64,000 nt of DNA from Bartonella krasnovii (GTDB taxonomy: Bacteria; Pseudomonadota; Alphaproteobacteria; Rhizobiales; Rhizobiaceae). The stretch spans positions 1,054,001 through 1,118,000 of the forward strand of contig NZ_CP031844.2 of assembly GCF_003606345.3 (NCBI RefSeq), read 5' to 3'. A program made the translations under genes and the position numbers. Under the pieces are notes generated by a model, which was not told the DNA's origin, did no database searches, and saw nothing but the letters and a program-made list of their open reading frames with translations. The first letter of the stretch is position 1; every line of letters starts with the position of its first letter. Of the stretch, positions 9,297-18,407 are shown piece by piece.

Positions 9297-9605
9297 ATGA
9301 TACTCATTCATAAAACAATAGAATTTGATACTTGGCTTAAGAAACTTAAAGATAAAAGCGTTAAGGCTATTATTCTTCAACGTGTTGTACGCTTAAAACA
9401 AGGACTTTTCGGTGATGTTAAATTCTTTCATGGCATAGGGGAATTACGTATCCACTATGGTGCTGGTTACAGAATTTATTTTACCCAAAAAGGCTCTGAT
9501 TTTATCCTTTTGTTATGCGGTGGAGATAAATCAACGCAGCAAAGAGATATTGAACAAGCGTTAAAATTAAAAGAGGAGTACAGTGATGAAAATAACCCCA
9601 TTTAA
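9297..9605 (+). CDS. RelE/HigB-type toxin (phage-type addiction toxin)
   Basis: The 102-aa product from the ATG at 9297 has the layout of the RelE-superfamily 'addiction module killer' group: an N-terminal FDTWLKKLKD segment, then ELRIHYGAGYRIYFTQ with conserved basic and aromatic residues, and LLCGGDKSTQQRDIEQA near the end. These toxins usually cleave mRNA on the ribosome. An upstream ATG at 9267 lies inside the -35 box and is rejected. The antitoxin gene overlaps its 3' end. Opposite orientation to the surrounding late genes suggests a late-acquired moron. Confidence 0.85.
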   Translation: MILIHKTIEFDTWLKKLKDKSVKAIILQRVVRLKQGLFGDVKFFHGIGELRIHYGAGYRIYFTQKGSDFILLLCGGDKSTQQRDIEQALKLKEEYSDENNPI

Positions 9606-9870
9606 ACCAGAAGAATATCTTAAAGACATTGAGTCACAGAAAATTTTTCTCAATGAAGCCCTTAAAACCGGTGATGCCGCCCACATTGCCGATGCTCTTG
9701 GTATCGTTGCTCGTGCCCAAAATATGAGTGCCTTAGCAAAAGAAACCAATCGCGAACGCAGTGGATTATACCGTTCCTTAAGTAAAACGGGTGACCCAAA
9801 GCTTTCTACCTTAGTCGCTGTATTATCTGCCCTTAATTTACAACTCTCTGTACAATCTTCTACTTCATAA
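9586..9870 (+). CDS. HigA-like antitoxin (addiction module antidote)
   Basis: This 94-aa helix-turn-helix protein has the hallmark order of the antidote family: FKPEEYLKD at the start, ALGIVARAQNMSALAKET for the HTH, then LYRSLSKTGDPKLSTL. The ATG at 9586 follows GAGGAG at good spacing; the GTG directly before it is less likely. It overlaps the toxin gene by 20 bp, so translation is coupled. It should neutralise the toxin and repress the shared promoter. Confidence 0.85.
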   Translation: MKITPFKPEEYLKDIESQKIFLNEALKTGDAAHIADALGIVARAQNMSALAKETNRERSGLYRSLSKTGDPKLSTLVAVLSALNLQLSVQSSTS

Positions 9871-9874
9871 ATTG

Positions 9875-9901
9875 AAGGGGAGTTGATAAATCTCTCCCCT
9901 T
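9875..9901. terminator. Bidirectional hairpin terminator
   Basis: AAGGGGAG and CTCCCCTT form an 8-bp stem with an 11-nt loop between the converging antitoxin gene (+) and the 9906-10286 gene (-). T/A-rich sequence flanks both sides, so it can stop transcription from either direction. Confidence 0.65.
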
Positions 9902-9905
9902 AATT

Positions 9906-10286
9906 TCAGTGATTTGTTACGAATTGCACGACCACAACGCATTCACCCGCTGCTGTCGTTTTGTCACGGGTTGCATAAAGAGTGGTCTCCTTATCATCCC
10001 CTACAAAAGCCTTTTGATCTGTTGGCGTAAAATCCTGTACGCTTTGGGTCTTGATCTCTTTCTCACTGTATTCGTTCCCCCCATAGGTGCTCCCTATCTT
10101 CAATTTCGCCTCTGGAAACGCTGTCTTCACAAAGGCTTTTATCGAAGTAATGACCGCTCCACGGGGTAAAATTCCTATTTTTTCTGTAAGATGCTTATCT
10201 TTATGCGAAATATTCAATCGCAAAAAGCTTACTTGTTGGGTATGAAGATTTCTCCCCTGTAATGGAGGTGGTAATTGATCTGCCAT
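9906..10286 (-). CDS. Small phage head-associated protein, unknown
   Basis: This 126-aa protein, predicted to be beta-rich, starts MADQLPPPLQGRN and ends VVVVQFVTNH. It lies directly downstream of the major capsid gene, a slot often used by head decoration or capsid-stabilising proteins. No family was recognised. The TA pair is inserted between this gene and the connector gene. Confidence 0.5.
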   Translation of the reverse strand: MADQLPPPLQGRNLHTQQVSFLRLNISHKDKHLTEKIGILPRGAVITSIKAFVKTAFPEAKLKIGSTYGGNEYSEKEIKTQSVQDFTPTDQKAFVGDDKETTLYATRDKTTAAGECVVVVQFVTNH

Positions 10287-10311
10287 ATCTTTTTTCCTTC
10301 TTAATCATCTA

Positions 10312-11436
10312 TTAACCAGCTTCGCCGCTGTAGGTAGGAATAACAATCGTTCCAAAATCTTGGGCTGTCTGTGCACTACCTGGCATTTGGAAACGGGTTT
10401 TCTTCATTCCTATCAAAGTCTTGGCTGCAACACCAAATTCACGTTCATAATCAAAATACTCTTCTTTAAGGGTGTAATGCGTTGCACTATGATTTTTACC
10501 AAAACCTATAATCGCACTTTGAGCACCTAAGAACACCGCACGACGAACGCTTTTAACGGCTGTAGAATCTGTTGATTTAACACCATGGGTGACATGAATT
10601 GCCTCACGTAAAACAACACCATTATACATGCCTAGTGAACCATCAAAGATTGGGTTCTTCGCACGTGACGTCGCATAAACCGATTTTTGGATATCTAACC
10701 ACTCACCGACGGCTGTATTGGTACGCAATTGCATCACTTGGGTGGGGTGCAAATACAAAACATATACATCATCACCGTTAACATGAACAGGTGAGATTTG
10801 TGGATTGGCTAGCTTGGCTTGTTTTACCGCTTCATCTATCAATTTAAGGCTAAAGCCATGTTTTGCCTTTTCTGTGAGTTCTTCATCCTTGGTTTTACCA
10901 TCGGGACGAATAATACGTTCACTGCTTGGCGCCATAATCGGATTAAAACCATAATGAACTGGTTTAATATAGACTTCTCTACCATCAACATTGATCGTAC
11001 GCGCTGTATAACCACACACCTGTAAAAAGAACATGATGCTTAAACGATTGGCATACCAGCGAACCAAGCCTTCTTTGGCTTTCTTGCGTAAATTCGGGAG
11101 AATTCTCTGTTGGTCAATCGAGTCCTCATTGGCGACACGTACTGCATGTAAGAGCTCGTTAATGACCAACCTATCATTCATAAATTGAAGCGCTTCTTCA
11201 TTACCCTCTAGAGTTTCACCTTGCGTTACACCATCTCCAAACAAATTCACAAGCAAACTAAATGTAACGCTATCCCCTGCACTCTTATGGGTTTCGTTGT
11301 AAAGCTGGATAATGCTGTTTGAACTTTTCCCTATCAAGGGGGCAATTTTCGTCGCCTTCAAAACTTCATTGCTTAATTTTTGTGACCACAATTTCACCGA
11401 TTGTGGGTCATGGGTTCCTATATGTGTTGTTGCCAT
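10312..11436 (-). CDS. Major capsid protein (N4-gp56 family)
   Basis: The product (about 374 aa) matches the N4-gp56/DUF4043 capsid pattern: an N-terminal SVKLWSQKLSNEVLKAT segment, AGDSVTFSLLVNLFGDGVTQGETLEGNEE around residues 55-85, and a C-terminal domain with THYTLKEEYFDYEREFGVA. The ATG at 11436 is chosen because a GAAAGG site lies about 11 nt upstream; a GTG four codons earlier is adjacent to that site. Two hairpin terminator-like structures lie just upstream. Confidence 0.85.
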   Translation of the reverse strand: MATTHIGTHDPQSVKLWSQKLSNEVLKATKIAPLIGKSSNSIIQLYNETHKSAGDSVTFSLLVNLFGDGVTQGETLEGNEEALQFMNDRLVINELLHAVRVANEDSIDQQRILPNLRKKAKEGLVRWYANRLSIMFFLQVCGYTARTINVDGREVYIKPVHYGFNPIMAPSSERIIRPDGKTKDEELTEKAKHGFSLKLIDEAVKQAKLANPQISPVHVNGDDVYVLYLHPTQVMQLRTNTAVGEWLDIQKSVYATSRAKNPIFDGSLGMYNGVVLREAIHVTHGVKSTDSTAVKSVRRAVFLGAQSAIIGFGKNHSATHYTLKEEYFDYEREFGVAAKTLIGMKKTRFQMPGSAQTAQDFGTIVIPTYSGEAG

Positions 11437-11461
11437 TTTTGATTTCACCTTTCTTTGCTGT

Positions 11462-11510
11462 AAAAAAAACCGGCTTAAAGCCGGTGTAAAACCCGCATCA
11501 AAGGCGGATT
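11462..11510 (-). terminator. Tandem hairpin terminators between scaffold and capsid genes
   Basis: On the minus strand a CCGC/GCGG hairpin followed by TTTT (about 11488-11510) is immediately followed by CCGGC-TTTAA-GCCGG plus eight T residues (11462-11484). The second is a textbook intrinsic terminator. It sits between the scaffold-like and capsid genes, where the late operon would be expected to read through. Confidence 0.7.
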
Positions 11511-11529
11511 ATGTTGAAAAACTTATTCC

Positions 11530-12414
11530 CTAATCGGGGTCTGCACCCATAATTTCATAAAAACGCGCTTCATTTTTAGGAATGGATACCCACGCGTTGA
11601 ATTCATCCTCTGGCATATCGTAAAGAGTTTGTTTGGTCATTGGTCCAACACTGCCCCCACCACCAGAGGCTGTTAAAGTCCTCGCAGAATTCTGCCTACT
11701 TTGCAGCGCTGCAACTTGATTATTGGCTTGGACTGTTTGGTTCTGATAGCCACGGTTTTGTGCTATCTTATAAAGCTCTTCTGCTGGATTGAGATTTCTT
11801 TGTGCACACGTCGCTACTATCGTCCGCAATTCATCTCCTATAATCGCATCTCTCGTGCTCTTATTGGCGTAATCGGGATAAATACCTGACCAAGAATTTA
11901 ACTCTTGTTCACGCGTCTGATAAAGAAAATCTGCCGCGGCATCAAAATCACTATATTTCTTTTTGACGGTTTCAACAGAATTGTGAAAAAACTGGTTAAG
12001 GTGCATATCATGCTGTTGCTGTTCTTCAGCTTGTCTTAGCGCTTCCTTCTGCGCTCTAATATACGCATCCTGCTCTTGAAGTTTTTTTCCCATCCATCCC
12101 ATATAGCCAATAATGTCTTGGCTAAGATCTGGGGGGCTTCCTTCATCTTCAGCCATTGGCGCTTGGGGTTGCTGTTCATAAAACTTAACAAGTGTTTCAC
12201 GGGCTTGCTTGAGTTGTTCTTCTGAACGTTGCTGATCTATAGGAACAATCTCTGAAGGCTGTTCAACGGGCTCTGCAACCGGTTCTGAAGACGTGACATC
12301 ATGGCTCTCAACCGTTTCAACCTCATGATCACTCTCAAAAGAGCTCTCATCATCAAAAACAGCTGGTTCTGCCATATAATCTTCATTCAGTCCTTCATTC
12401 ATTTCTGCATTCAT
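11530..12414 (-). CDS. Phage scaffolding protein
   Basis: This 294-aa protein is acidic in its N-terminal third (many Glu/Asp, EPVAEPVEQPSE), with a Gln/Glu-rich coiled region (LRQAEEQQQHD) and a Gly-rich linker near residue 250. Position between portal and capsid, acidic composition and coiled-coil character are the marks of a capsid-assembly scaffold. Such proteins guide procapsid assembly and leave before DNA packaging is complete. Confidence 0.7.
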   Translation of the reverse strand: MNAEMNEGLNEDYMAEPAVFDDESSFESDHEVETVESHDVTSSEPVAEPVEQPSEIVPIDQQRSEEQLKQARETLVKFYEQQPQAPMAEDEGSPPDLSQDIIGYMGWMGKKLQEQDAYIRAQKEALRQAEEQQQHDMHLNQFFHNSVETVKKKYSDFDAAADFLYQTREQELNSWSGIYPDYANKSTRDAIIGDELRTIVATCAQRNLNPAEELYKIAQNRGYQNQTVQANNQVAALQSRQNSARTLTASGGGGSVGPMTKQTLYDMPEDEFNAWVSIPKNEARFYEIMGADPD

Positions 12415-12426
12415 TCTTCACCTCTC

Positions 12427-14109
12427 TCAAATGCTTCTTCCTCGATATGTTGCTGCTCGCTCCCGCATGATTTGATTTTGGGCTCGTTCATTAAGAATAC
12501 GTTCCCGTTCAAGTTCATGTTTCTGTTGCATAATCTCTGCTTCCAATTCTGCTCTCTGTTGATGCATGAACAGATCAATCTGCTTTCCTTGTAAATCCAT
12601 CTGCTGCATCTGGGCTTTGGCGGCAATATCCTGCTGCTTTTCTTGCAACTTCATTTCTTGCTCTGGATTCATCTGCTGTTGCGCTTGTTGCGCCATTTGC
12701 TGCTGTTGTTGCATCTTTTCACTCACGCGATTAAGCAGAGATGCAGGCAATGGAGAGTAGCGCAGCAAATCAAGCATGATATCCGGTGTCACAGCATTTT
12801 GAAGCAAGGGTAACAATTGCGTGATAATGCCAAAGGTCCGCTCTTTTTCGTTCGGGCTGGTCGGTGCATCATCAACCACAATATCATAGTCAACACTCAT
12901 CACCGCTTCACGGGTTAGGGGGATATACTGCGCATTCTCTTCTCCAGAAATCCGTACCAAACGACCATCAGAGAGATAATTCTGGATCAAGTGCAAAATA
13001 AGCTTGCCTTGACGCTTGCGATATAAACGCAACCCATCAAACAAACAAGCGAGCAGGTTTAAACTGGATTGACGCCGTTGTGCCTCTAAAATCCCTGCTT
13101 GTGAGACCTCTCGCGTTCCTATAAACTCTGGCGATAAGCCGGTCACTTGATTAATTGCTTCTTTCGCTTCATTGAACAGTTGGAAAAAGCCCGTAGGAAA
13201 CTGAGAAACCGGTTTTGGCTGTATCTTGCCACCTGCCAAAGCTCCATTTTTTAAAACCGTAATACTGTCTGCTCTGCTCCAACTTTTTACCGCTTCTCGC
13301 TCGTCTTCAAAGGCGCCCCTCTCTGCCATAATCCCGCCTTTGGATTGGCTATTGAGAATATGCATGACTTGACTGAAATATTTATTCGCCCATCGCTGTG
13401 GGTCTTTTGTAGGGCGCACAACCCCATAAAATTGCCGTTCTATCTTATCAAAATAACCCGTTATACATTCCCAACCTAATTGACCAGCAGGAACCATCGG
13501 TTGATCGGGGCATAGTAAAACTTTCCTGCCTAAAAAAGCACGTTTAACAACCTTTTTATTAAAAGCTGCCCCTTGTATCTGAGGCATCATACATTGAAGT
13601 TGTTTAAACTCCTCTTCACTATAGTCACGAAGTTCTCCAGTACTTAAATCGGGCGCTTTGTAATATCTCTCGCTTTCAAACCAACGGCATTCGACAAGCG
13701 TAACCATTCGTCGACCATTTTCAACATCAATGCCCCTCTCATCATCATAAGCCTCTAAATCATTATGATGAACCCCTTCATAAGCACTCCCATCCCTCGC
13801 CCAATCCGCACTCAGTTCACTCCAATGGGCTTTCGGAAACATTTGTCTTGCAACTTCCAAAGGCTTGCGGTCCACATACCACATACGTTGTGCATCGGTT
13901 AAATTCGGTTGCACGGCTGCACTATCCCAAACCATCTTTAACGGGTCTAAACGTGTAATAACCGGCTCCCCATCAAGGTTGTTTTCGTAATCAAGGCGCG
14001 TATCTGTCCAGCCCATGCCACAGATGACGGCATCTTGGAAAGCATCCGAATCTGCATATTCCGCATGTGCCATGTCGCTACAACGCTTTGATTTATAATA
14101 ATAATTCAT
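12427..14109 (-). pseudogene. Portal protein, C-terminal fragment (split by nested element)
   Basis: The frame contains the bulk of a P22-type portal: CGMGWTDTRLDYE, LDPLKMVWD, NQVTGLSPEFIGTREVSQAGILEAQRR and a Gln-rich C-terminal tail (QQQQMAQQAQQQMN). The first 13 codons (14109-14071) are encoded by, or overlap, the nested element. No good ribosome-binding site precedes its ATG. True portal sequence starts at the att core (14070-14078). The missing N-terminus lies 15 kb away at 29181-29556. Excision would restore a 672-aa protein, close to the usual portal length. Confidence 0.9.
14070..14078. repeat. Attachment-site core, left copy (CCATGTCGC)
   Basis: This nine-base direct repeat is shared with 29181-29189. 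To its left the sequence is portal coding sequence; to its right it is element DNA leading to the integrase start about 180 bp away. Bases outside the nine differ between the two copies, as expected for a crossover core. The codon phase is the same at both copies, so precise excision restores the portal frame. Confidence 0.85.
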
Positions 14110-14124
14110 TGTTTTGTATTGTTG

Positions 14125-14159
14125 AATGAGAGTCTCGAATAACGTAGGATTCTCTCATT
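14125..14159. other. Inverted repeat at left end of nested element
   Basis: AATGAGAG (14125-14132) and CTCTCATT (14152-14159) form a perfect 8-bp inverted repeat with a 19-nt loop, between the att core and the integrase. It could be a terminator that insulates the element from prophage transcription, or an integrase/excisionase binding site. The sequence does not decide between these. Confidence 0.45.
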
Positions 14160-14256
14160 TCAAAGCTGTTTATCTTGAATCAATCAAAACCATTCCCTTG
14201 CACATCAAAAGCGGGATGAGTGTGTGGATAAAATTTGTATAAGAAAGGATTTAAAA

Positions 14257-15423
14257 ATGGCTCTTATGAACCGTCTTAATGCAAGGTCTGTCGCAACATT
14301 GGGGGCTGGCAAATATAATGATGGTGCCGGCTTGCTTCTTCATAAGCGTAAAGATGGAGGTGCTCAATGGATTTATCGTTATACCCTTCATGGGCGCCGC
14401 CGTGAAATGGGCTTGGGAACGTTGCGAAATGTTTCTTTAAAAAAAGCTCGTGAATTAGCAAATCAATGGCGTTCTGTTTTGCATGAAGGGCGTGACCCCA
14501 TTCAAGAACGCAACAAACAAAAGCGTGAAGCAATAAGCAATCTCCATTATTTAAAAGATATTGCACTAGATGCTTTTGAAAGCCGTAAAGCTGAATTAAA
14601 AGGTGATGGTAAAAATGGTAAATGGTTTACACCTTTACGCCTTTATATTCTACCAAAATTAGGCTGTTTACCGGTTTCTGAGATTACCCAAACTGAGATA
14701 CGCAATACCCTTGCCCCTATTTGGCATACAAAAGCTACAACAGCAGAAAAAGCACTCATCCGCCTTAATATTTGTCTCAAACATGCGGCTGCATTAGGGT
14801 TGGATGTTGATTTACAAGCAACAGAAAAAGCACGCGCTCTTTTAGGTAAACAACTCCATAAAACACAAAATATACCAGCCATGGATTGGAAAGATGTGCC
14901 GGCTTTTTATAAAACGCTTTGTCAAAAAACAGCTATAACACAACTAGCCTTGCGCTTGCTTATCCTTACAGGCGTTCGTACTTTTCCTTTGCGTCATATT
15001 CGTGAAGATCAAATTGAAGATGATGTCTGGACAATTCCTGCTGAGAATATGAAAGGAAAACGCGATGCTACAACAGAATTTCGCGTGCCTCTATCAACAG
15101 AAGCACTAAAAATAATTGAACAAGCCCGTTGTATCTCTAAAAGTGATTTTCTTCTTTCTCCTACCGGTCGTTGTCCCATAGGTGAGAATTGTATGGCAAA
15201 ATATATGCAACAGATTGGAGTTGAAGCACGTCCCCATGGTTTTCGTTCTAGTTTACGCAATTGGCTTGCTGAAACAACCGATGCCCCCTATGAGGTCGCT
15301 GAAACTATTCTAAGTCATACGGTAGGGGGTAAAGTAGAGCGTGCTTATCGTCGTACTGACTATTTAGAACAGCGCCGTATCTATATGGATAAATGGGCGG
15401 CTTATGTTACAGGTCAAGCTTAA
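14257..15423 (+). CDS. int: Tyrosine integrase of nested element (P4 type)
   Basis: The product (388 aa from the ATG at 14257, which follows GAAAGGA) has the P4-integrase layout: an N-terminal DUF4102-like arm-binding domain (LHKRKDGGAQWIYRY, GLGTLRNVSLKKARELA), a core-binding domain and a catalytic domain. Catalytic residues are visible in LTGVRTFPLRHI (Arg), HGFRSSLRNW (His, Arg) and the C-terminal HTVGGKVERAYRR region with the nucleophile Tyr. It sits about 180 bp from the left att core and should catalyse insertion into, and with help excision from, the portal gene. Confidence 0.92.
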   Translation: MALMNRLNARSVATLGAGKYNDGAGLLLHKRKDGGAQWIYRYTLHGRRREMGLGTLRNVSLKKARELANQWRSVLHEGRDPIQERNKQKREAISNLHYLKDIALDAFESRKAELKGDGKNGKWFTPLRLYILPKLGCLPVSEITQTEIRNTLAPIWHTKATTAEKALIRLNICLKHAAALGLDVDLQATEKARALLGKQLHKTQNIPAMDWKDVPAFYKTLCQKTAITQLALRLLILTGVRTFPLRHIREDQIEDDVWTIPAENMKGKRDATTEFRVPLSTEALKIIEQARCISKSDFLLSPTGRCPIGENCMAKYMQQIGVEARPHGFRSSLRNWLAETTDAPYEVAETILSHTVGGKVERAYRRTDYLEQRRIYMDKWAAYVTGQA

Positions 15424-15426
15424 GAT

Positions 15427-15445
15427 ATGGGGTGTAATACCCCAT
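15427..15445 (+). terminator. Hairpin after integrase gene
   Basis: ATGGGG and CCCCAT form a 6-bp stem with a 7-nt loop directly after the integrase stop codon. There is no clear T run, so termination strength is uncertain. A pyrimidine-rich tract (about 15461-15491, mostly CT repeats) follows. Confidence 0.4.
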
Positions 15446-15634
15446 TATCTGTGGATAACTTTCTCTCTCTCTCTTCTCTCATTCTTTCTCAATGAGACTC
15501 ATAAATTATCACATTAGAAAATGTATAATAAAACACTGTTTTCTATAGACTAAATACCTTTCCAATGATTCCAAAATGTGCTTAATAAATACTTATGATT
15601 TGTTCCCATTTTTTACTTTTGAAAGGAAATTATA

Positions 15635-15835
15635 ATGACAGAAAACGATATTCTTTTAACAGACCGTGAAAGTGCCAAATTGCTTCATATGAGTGTTTCA
15701 ACATTCCGCCGTCATGTGACCAATGGCTCTTTACCAAAGCCTTTAAAATTTGGTTTTTTATCCCGTTGGTTACAATCGGATCTTTTGAATGTCATAGAGC
15801 AAGCAAAACAGCAACGTTATAACGACGTCGCATAA
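15635..15835 (+). CDS. AlpA-like HTH regulator/excisionase
   Basis: This 66-aa protein has a MerR/AlpA-type winged helix: LTDRESAKLLHMSVSTFRRHV, then LPKPLKFGFLSRW. An AGGAAA ribosome-binding site precedes the ATG. AlpA-like proteins in P4-type satellites act as excisionases or activate integrase expression. Placement between integrase and primase fits that role here, by inference. Confidence 0.75.
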   Translation: MTENDILLTDRESAKLLHMSVSTFRRHVTNGSLPKPLKFGFLSRWLQSDLLNVIEQAKQQRYNDVA

Positions 15836-15842
15836 AAGAAAA

Positions 15843-15929
15843 CCTTGTCACGTAAGGACGGACAAGGCATTCCATTTTCACTCAAATAATGAATAGCAAA
15901 ATCCGTCCTATGGTGCAATATTCATAGGA
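15843..15929 (+). promoter_or_regulatory. Leader with overlapping alternative hairpins before primase gene
   Basis: Three stems can be drawn by eye: CCTTGTC/GACAAGG (15843-15849 with 15861-15867), AGGACGGA/TCCGTCCT (15855-15862 with 15902-15909) and TCCTATG/CATAGGA (15906-15912 with 15923-15929). The middle stem shares bases with both others, so the first and third can form together or the middle one alone. This is the layout of an attenuator or other switch, but no ligand or coding leader is evident. Confidence 0.4.
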
Positions 15930-15939
15930 TAAAAAAAAC

Positions 15940-16833
15940 ATGTTGTCTTTTACGAATGCTCGGGGCATCACCAATGCCTTGCGTGGGGTTTGGCATGGGC
16001 ATTATGGAAGTGCCCGCTGTCCAGCCCATGATGATCAATTGCCTAGCTTATCCCTTGCTAATGGACATGATGGGCGTCTCTTACTCACTTGTTATGCTGG
16101 CTGCTCTTTTAAAGAGATCATACAAGCACTCAGAAGAATTGGCTTGCTTGAGAAACAAGCCTTTTTTGATAAAACTTATGATCATAGGCTCTCTTTCTCA
16201 AAACAGTTTTCTGCTGATCTTAAAAGAGCAAAACACAAAGCAGAAAGAGCAAAAGAGATTTGGCAACAAAGTCAACCAATAAAAGAGACTTTAGCAGAAA
16301 CCTATTTACGCAATCGGGGTATTTGTTATGACTTATTTCCTTATTTACGCTTTCACGACAACTGTCCACACCCATTAGGAATGACATTGCCCGCGTTGGT
16401 TGCTCTTGTTAAGGGGGCTGGCTCTTTTGCCATTCATAGGACCTTTTTACAAGCCAATGGCTGCAAAACAGATCAGAAACCAGCAAAAGCCATGTTGGGT
16501 TCTGTCATGGGCGGTGCTGTGCATTTAAGTCAAGACAATCCAAAACATCTTGTCATTTGTGAAGGCATTGAAACCGGTCTCTCTCTGCTGTCTGGTTTGT
16601 TATCAGAGCCCGTGAATTTATGGGCGTCCCTTTCCACCAGTGGCATGATGCGTGTGAATTTACCCCCCATAAAAGGACATCTGACAATCGCAATGGATGG
16701 GGATGATGCGGGTTGTAAAGCAGGCTTTACCCTTGCAAAGCGTGCTTATAGCCAAGGCTTTGAGGTCTTTATCATGCAAGCCCCTAACGCTTTAGATTTC
16801 AATGACTTTTTAATCCTAAAAGGTTATAAATAA
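15940..16833 (+). CDS. Primase-like protein with zinc-binding and Toprim regions
   Basis: This 297-aa protein begins with a CHC2-like zinc site (CPAHDDQLPSLS, then LLTCYAGC about residues 28-56), as in phage and plasmid primases. The second half has a Toprim-type domain: LVICEGIETGLSLL with the catalytic Glu, and LTIAMDGDDAG with the Asp pair. It overlaps the next gene's start by one base, so primase and DUF3987 protein are co-translated. It should prime replication of the excised element. Confidence 0.85.
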   Translation: MLSFTNARGITNALRGVWHGHYGSARCPAHDDQLPSLSLANGHDGRLLLTCYAGCSFKEIIQALRRIGLLEKQAFFDKTYDHRLSFSKQFSADLKRAKHKAERAKEIWQQSQPIKETLAETYLRNRGICYDLFPYLRFHDNCPHPLGMTLPALVALVKGAGSFAIHRTFLQANGCKTDQKPAKAMLGSVMGGAVHLSQDNPKHLVICEGIETGLSLLSGLLSEPVNLWASLSTSGMMRVNLPPIKGHLTIAMDGDDAGCKAGFTLAKRAYSQGFEVFIMQAPNALDFNDFLILKGYK

Positions 16834-18407
16834 TGATAGAAGATAAAAATAACCCAAATATTTCATTCAATGATAATACTTGTTTAAAAGCTATTCCTTA
16901 TGAAGTCGCCTTGCAACAAAATGGTTGGGGGGAATTACAGCCTATTGATAAAGCTTTATTACCCGTCGACCCCTTTAAAGTATATCTGCTCCCAACACCA
17001 TTAATAGACTATGTTTATGACGTTACTGATATTCAACAATCTTCTATCGATTTTGTGGCGATCTCTGCTTTATGCGGTTTGGCTGCTGTCATTGGTAATG
17101 GCGTGCGTATCGCTCCAAAACAACATGCCAATTGGACAATTGTTCCTAATCTCTGGGGGGCTATTGTGGGGCAACCTTCAACGATGAAAACACCCACCAT
17201 GGAAGCTGCTTTAGCTCCTCTCTATGCCTTTCAAGAGGAATGGTATCAAGAATGGGTAAAGCAGAAAAAAAGCCAAGAAACAAAAGATATTCTGGTTGAA
17301 TTAGACAAACGAGAAAAGAAAAAACAAGCCTATAAAGCATTCAAAGATCAAGACGAGGAACAAGCCCTTGCTCTTCTTTCTCAAGCTCTTGAACACAAAG
17401 AAACTGATGATGATGACACGCTTAATAAACGACGTCTTATTGTCAACGATGTCACGGTTGAAAAGCTTGGGGAATTGTTAAAAGAAAACCCCCGTGGTCT
17501 ATTGTTGGTTCGTGATGAATTGTCTGGGTTTTTATCTAATTTGGAGAGAAAGGAATATCAAACAGACCGTTCTTTCTATCTAACAGCTTTTAATGGCAAT
17601 AAGCCATACACCTATGACCGTATAGAACGTGGAACTATTCATATTTCCAATGCAACCCTTTCCGTCATTGGGGGCATTCAACCTTCACGGATTATTCCCA
17701 TTATTCAAGCCATGCACCATGGAACCAATAATGACGGTTTATTGCAACGGTTTCAAATGCTGGTCTTTCCCGATGAACGAAAAGAGCGGTTATGGGTTGA
17801 TAGACCACCCAATCAAAAGGCATGGGAAAGTTATCAAGAGGTCTTTCGTTCTCTTTATGATAAACCTTTAGGATCACCAAAACACCCCATGACCATACGC
17901 TTTTCTGCTGATGCTCAAGAGATGTTTCGTGAATGGTGGGAAAATTTTCAAAAAATAATCAAAGGGGGGAATTTCTCTACAAGTTTACAAACACATCTTT
18001 TGAAAATGGATAAAACCATACCAACCCTTGCGTTGATTTTTGAACTGTGTGAAGGCGGGCGTTTTGAAATCAATAGAAATGCCCTTGAGAGAGCCTTGTG
18101 TTGGGAAAAATATCTGATAAGCCATGTCAAAAGGCTATATGCGGCGGGGAATACATTAACAGCAGAGCGTGCAAAATTGATTGTTGAACGCTGTGATTGT
18201 TTATCCGATGTTTTTACGGCAAGGGATGTTTATAAACGTGATTGGAAATGTTTAACAGACAATCAAGCTGTTAAGCAAGCTTTAGAGCTTTTATGCCGTT
18301 GTAACTATATTCGTGAAGTCTCTGGAAACAATAACTCCCAAGGCGGTCGACCTACCATACATTATGAATGGCATCCTTTAGTGAAAAGTCATAAGACACC
18401 ACAATGA
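16833..18407 (+). CDS. DUF3987/YfjI-type replication protein
   Basis: This 524-aa protein matches the DUF3987 family found after primases in P4-like satellites and islands. A Walker-A-like loop (VGQPSTMKTPTM, about residue 110) and LLLVRDELSGFLSNLE (about 225, Walker-B-like) are present, followed by a GxxQPSRI segment and a C-terminal winged-helix-like part. It is probably the helicase or ATPase partner of the primase. The start overlaps the upstream stop. Confidence 0.8.
   Translation: MIEDKNNPNISFNDNTCLKAIPYEVALQQNGWGELQPIDKALLPVDPFKVYLLPTPLIDYVYDVTDIQQSSIDFVAISALCGLAAVIGNGVRIAPKQHANWTIVPNLWGAIVGQPSTMKTPTMEAALAPLYAFQEEWYQEWVKQKKSQETKDILVELDKREKKKQAYKAFKDQDEEQALALLSQALEHKETDDDDTLNKRRLIVNDVTVEKLGELLKENPRGLLLVRDELSGFLSNLERKEYQTDRSFYLTAFNGNKPYTYDRIERGTIHISNATLSVIGGIQPSRIIPIIQAMHHGTNNDGLLQRFQMLVFPDERKERLWVDRPPNQKAWESYQEVFRSLYDKPLGSPKHPMTIRFSADAQEMFREWWENFQKIIKGGNFSTSLQTHLLKMDKTIPTLALIFELCEGGRFEINRNALERALCWEKYLISHVKRLYAAGNTLTAERAKLIVERCDCLSDVFTARDVYKRDWKCLTDNQAVKQALELLCRCNYIREVSGNNNSQGGRPTIHYEWHPLVKSHKTPQ

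Noticed and set aside
12427..14109. Treating the 560-codon frame as a complete portal gene
   Set aside because: It lacks the conserved N-terminal part, starts inside foreign DNA without a ribosome-binding site, and its missing part is found at 29181-29556.
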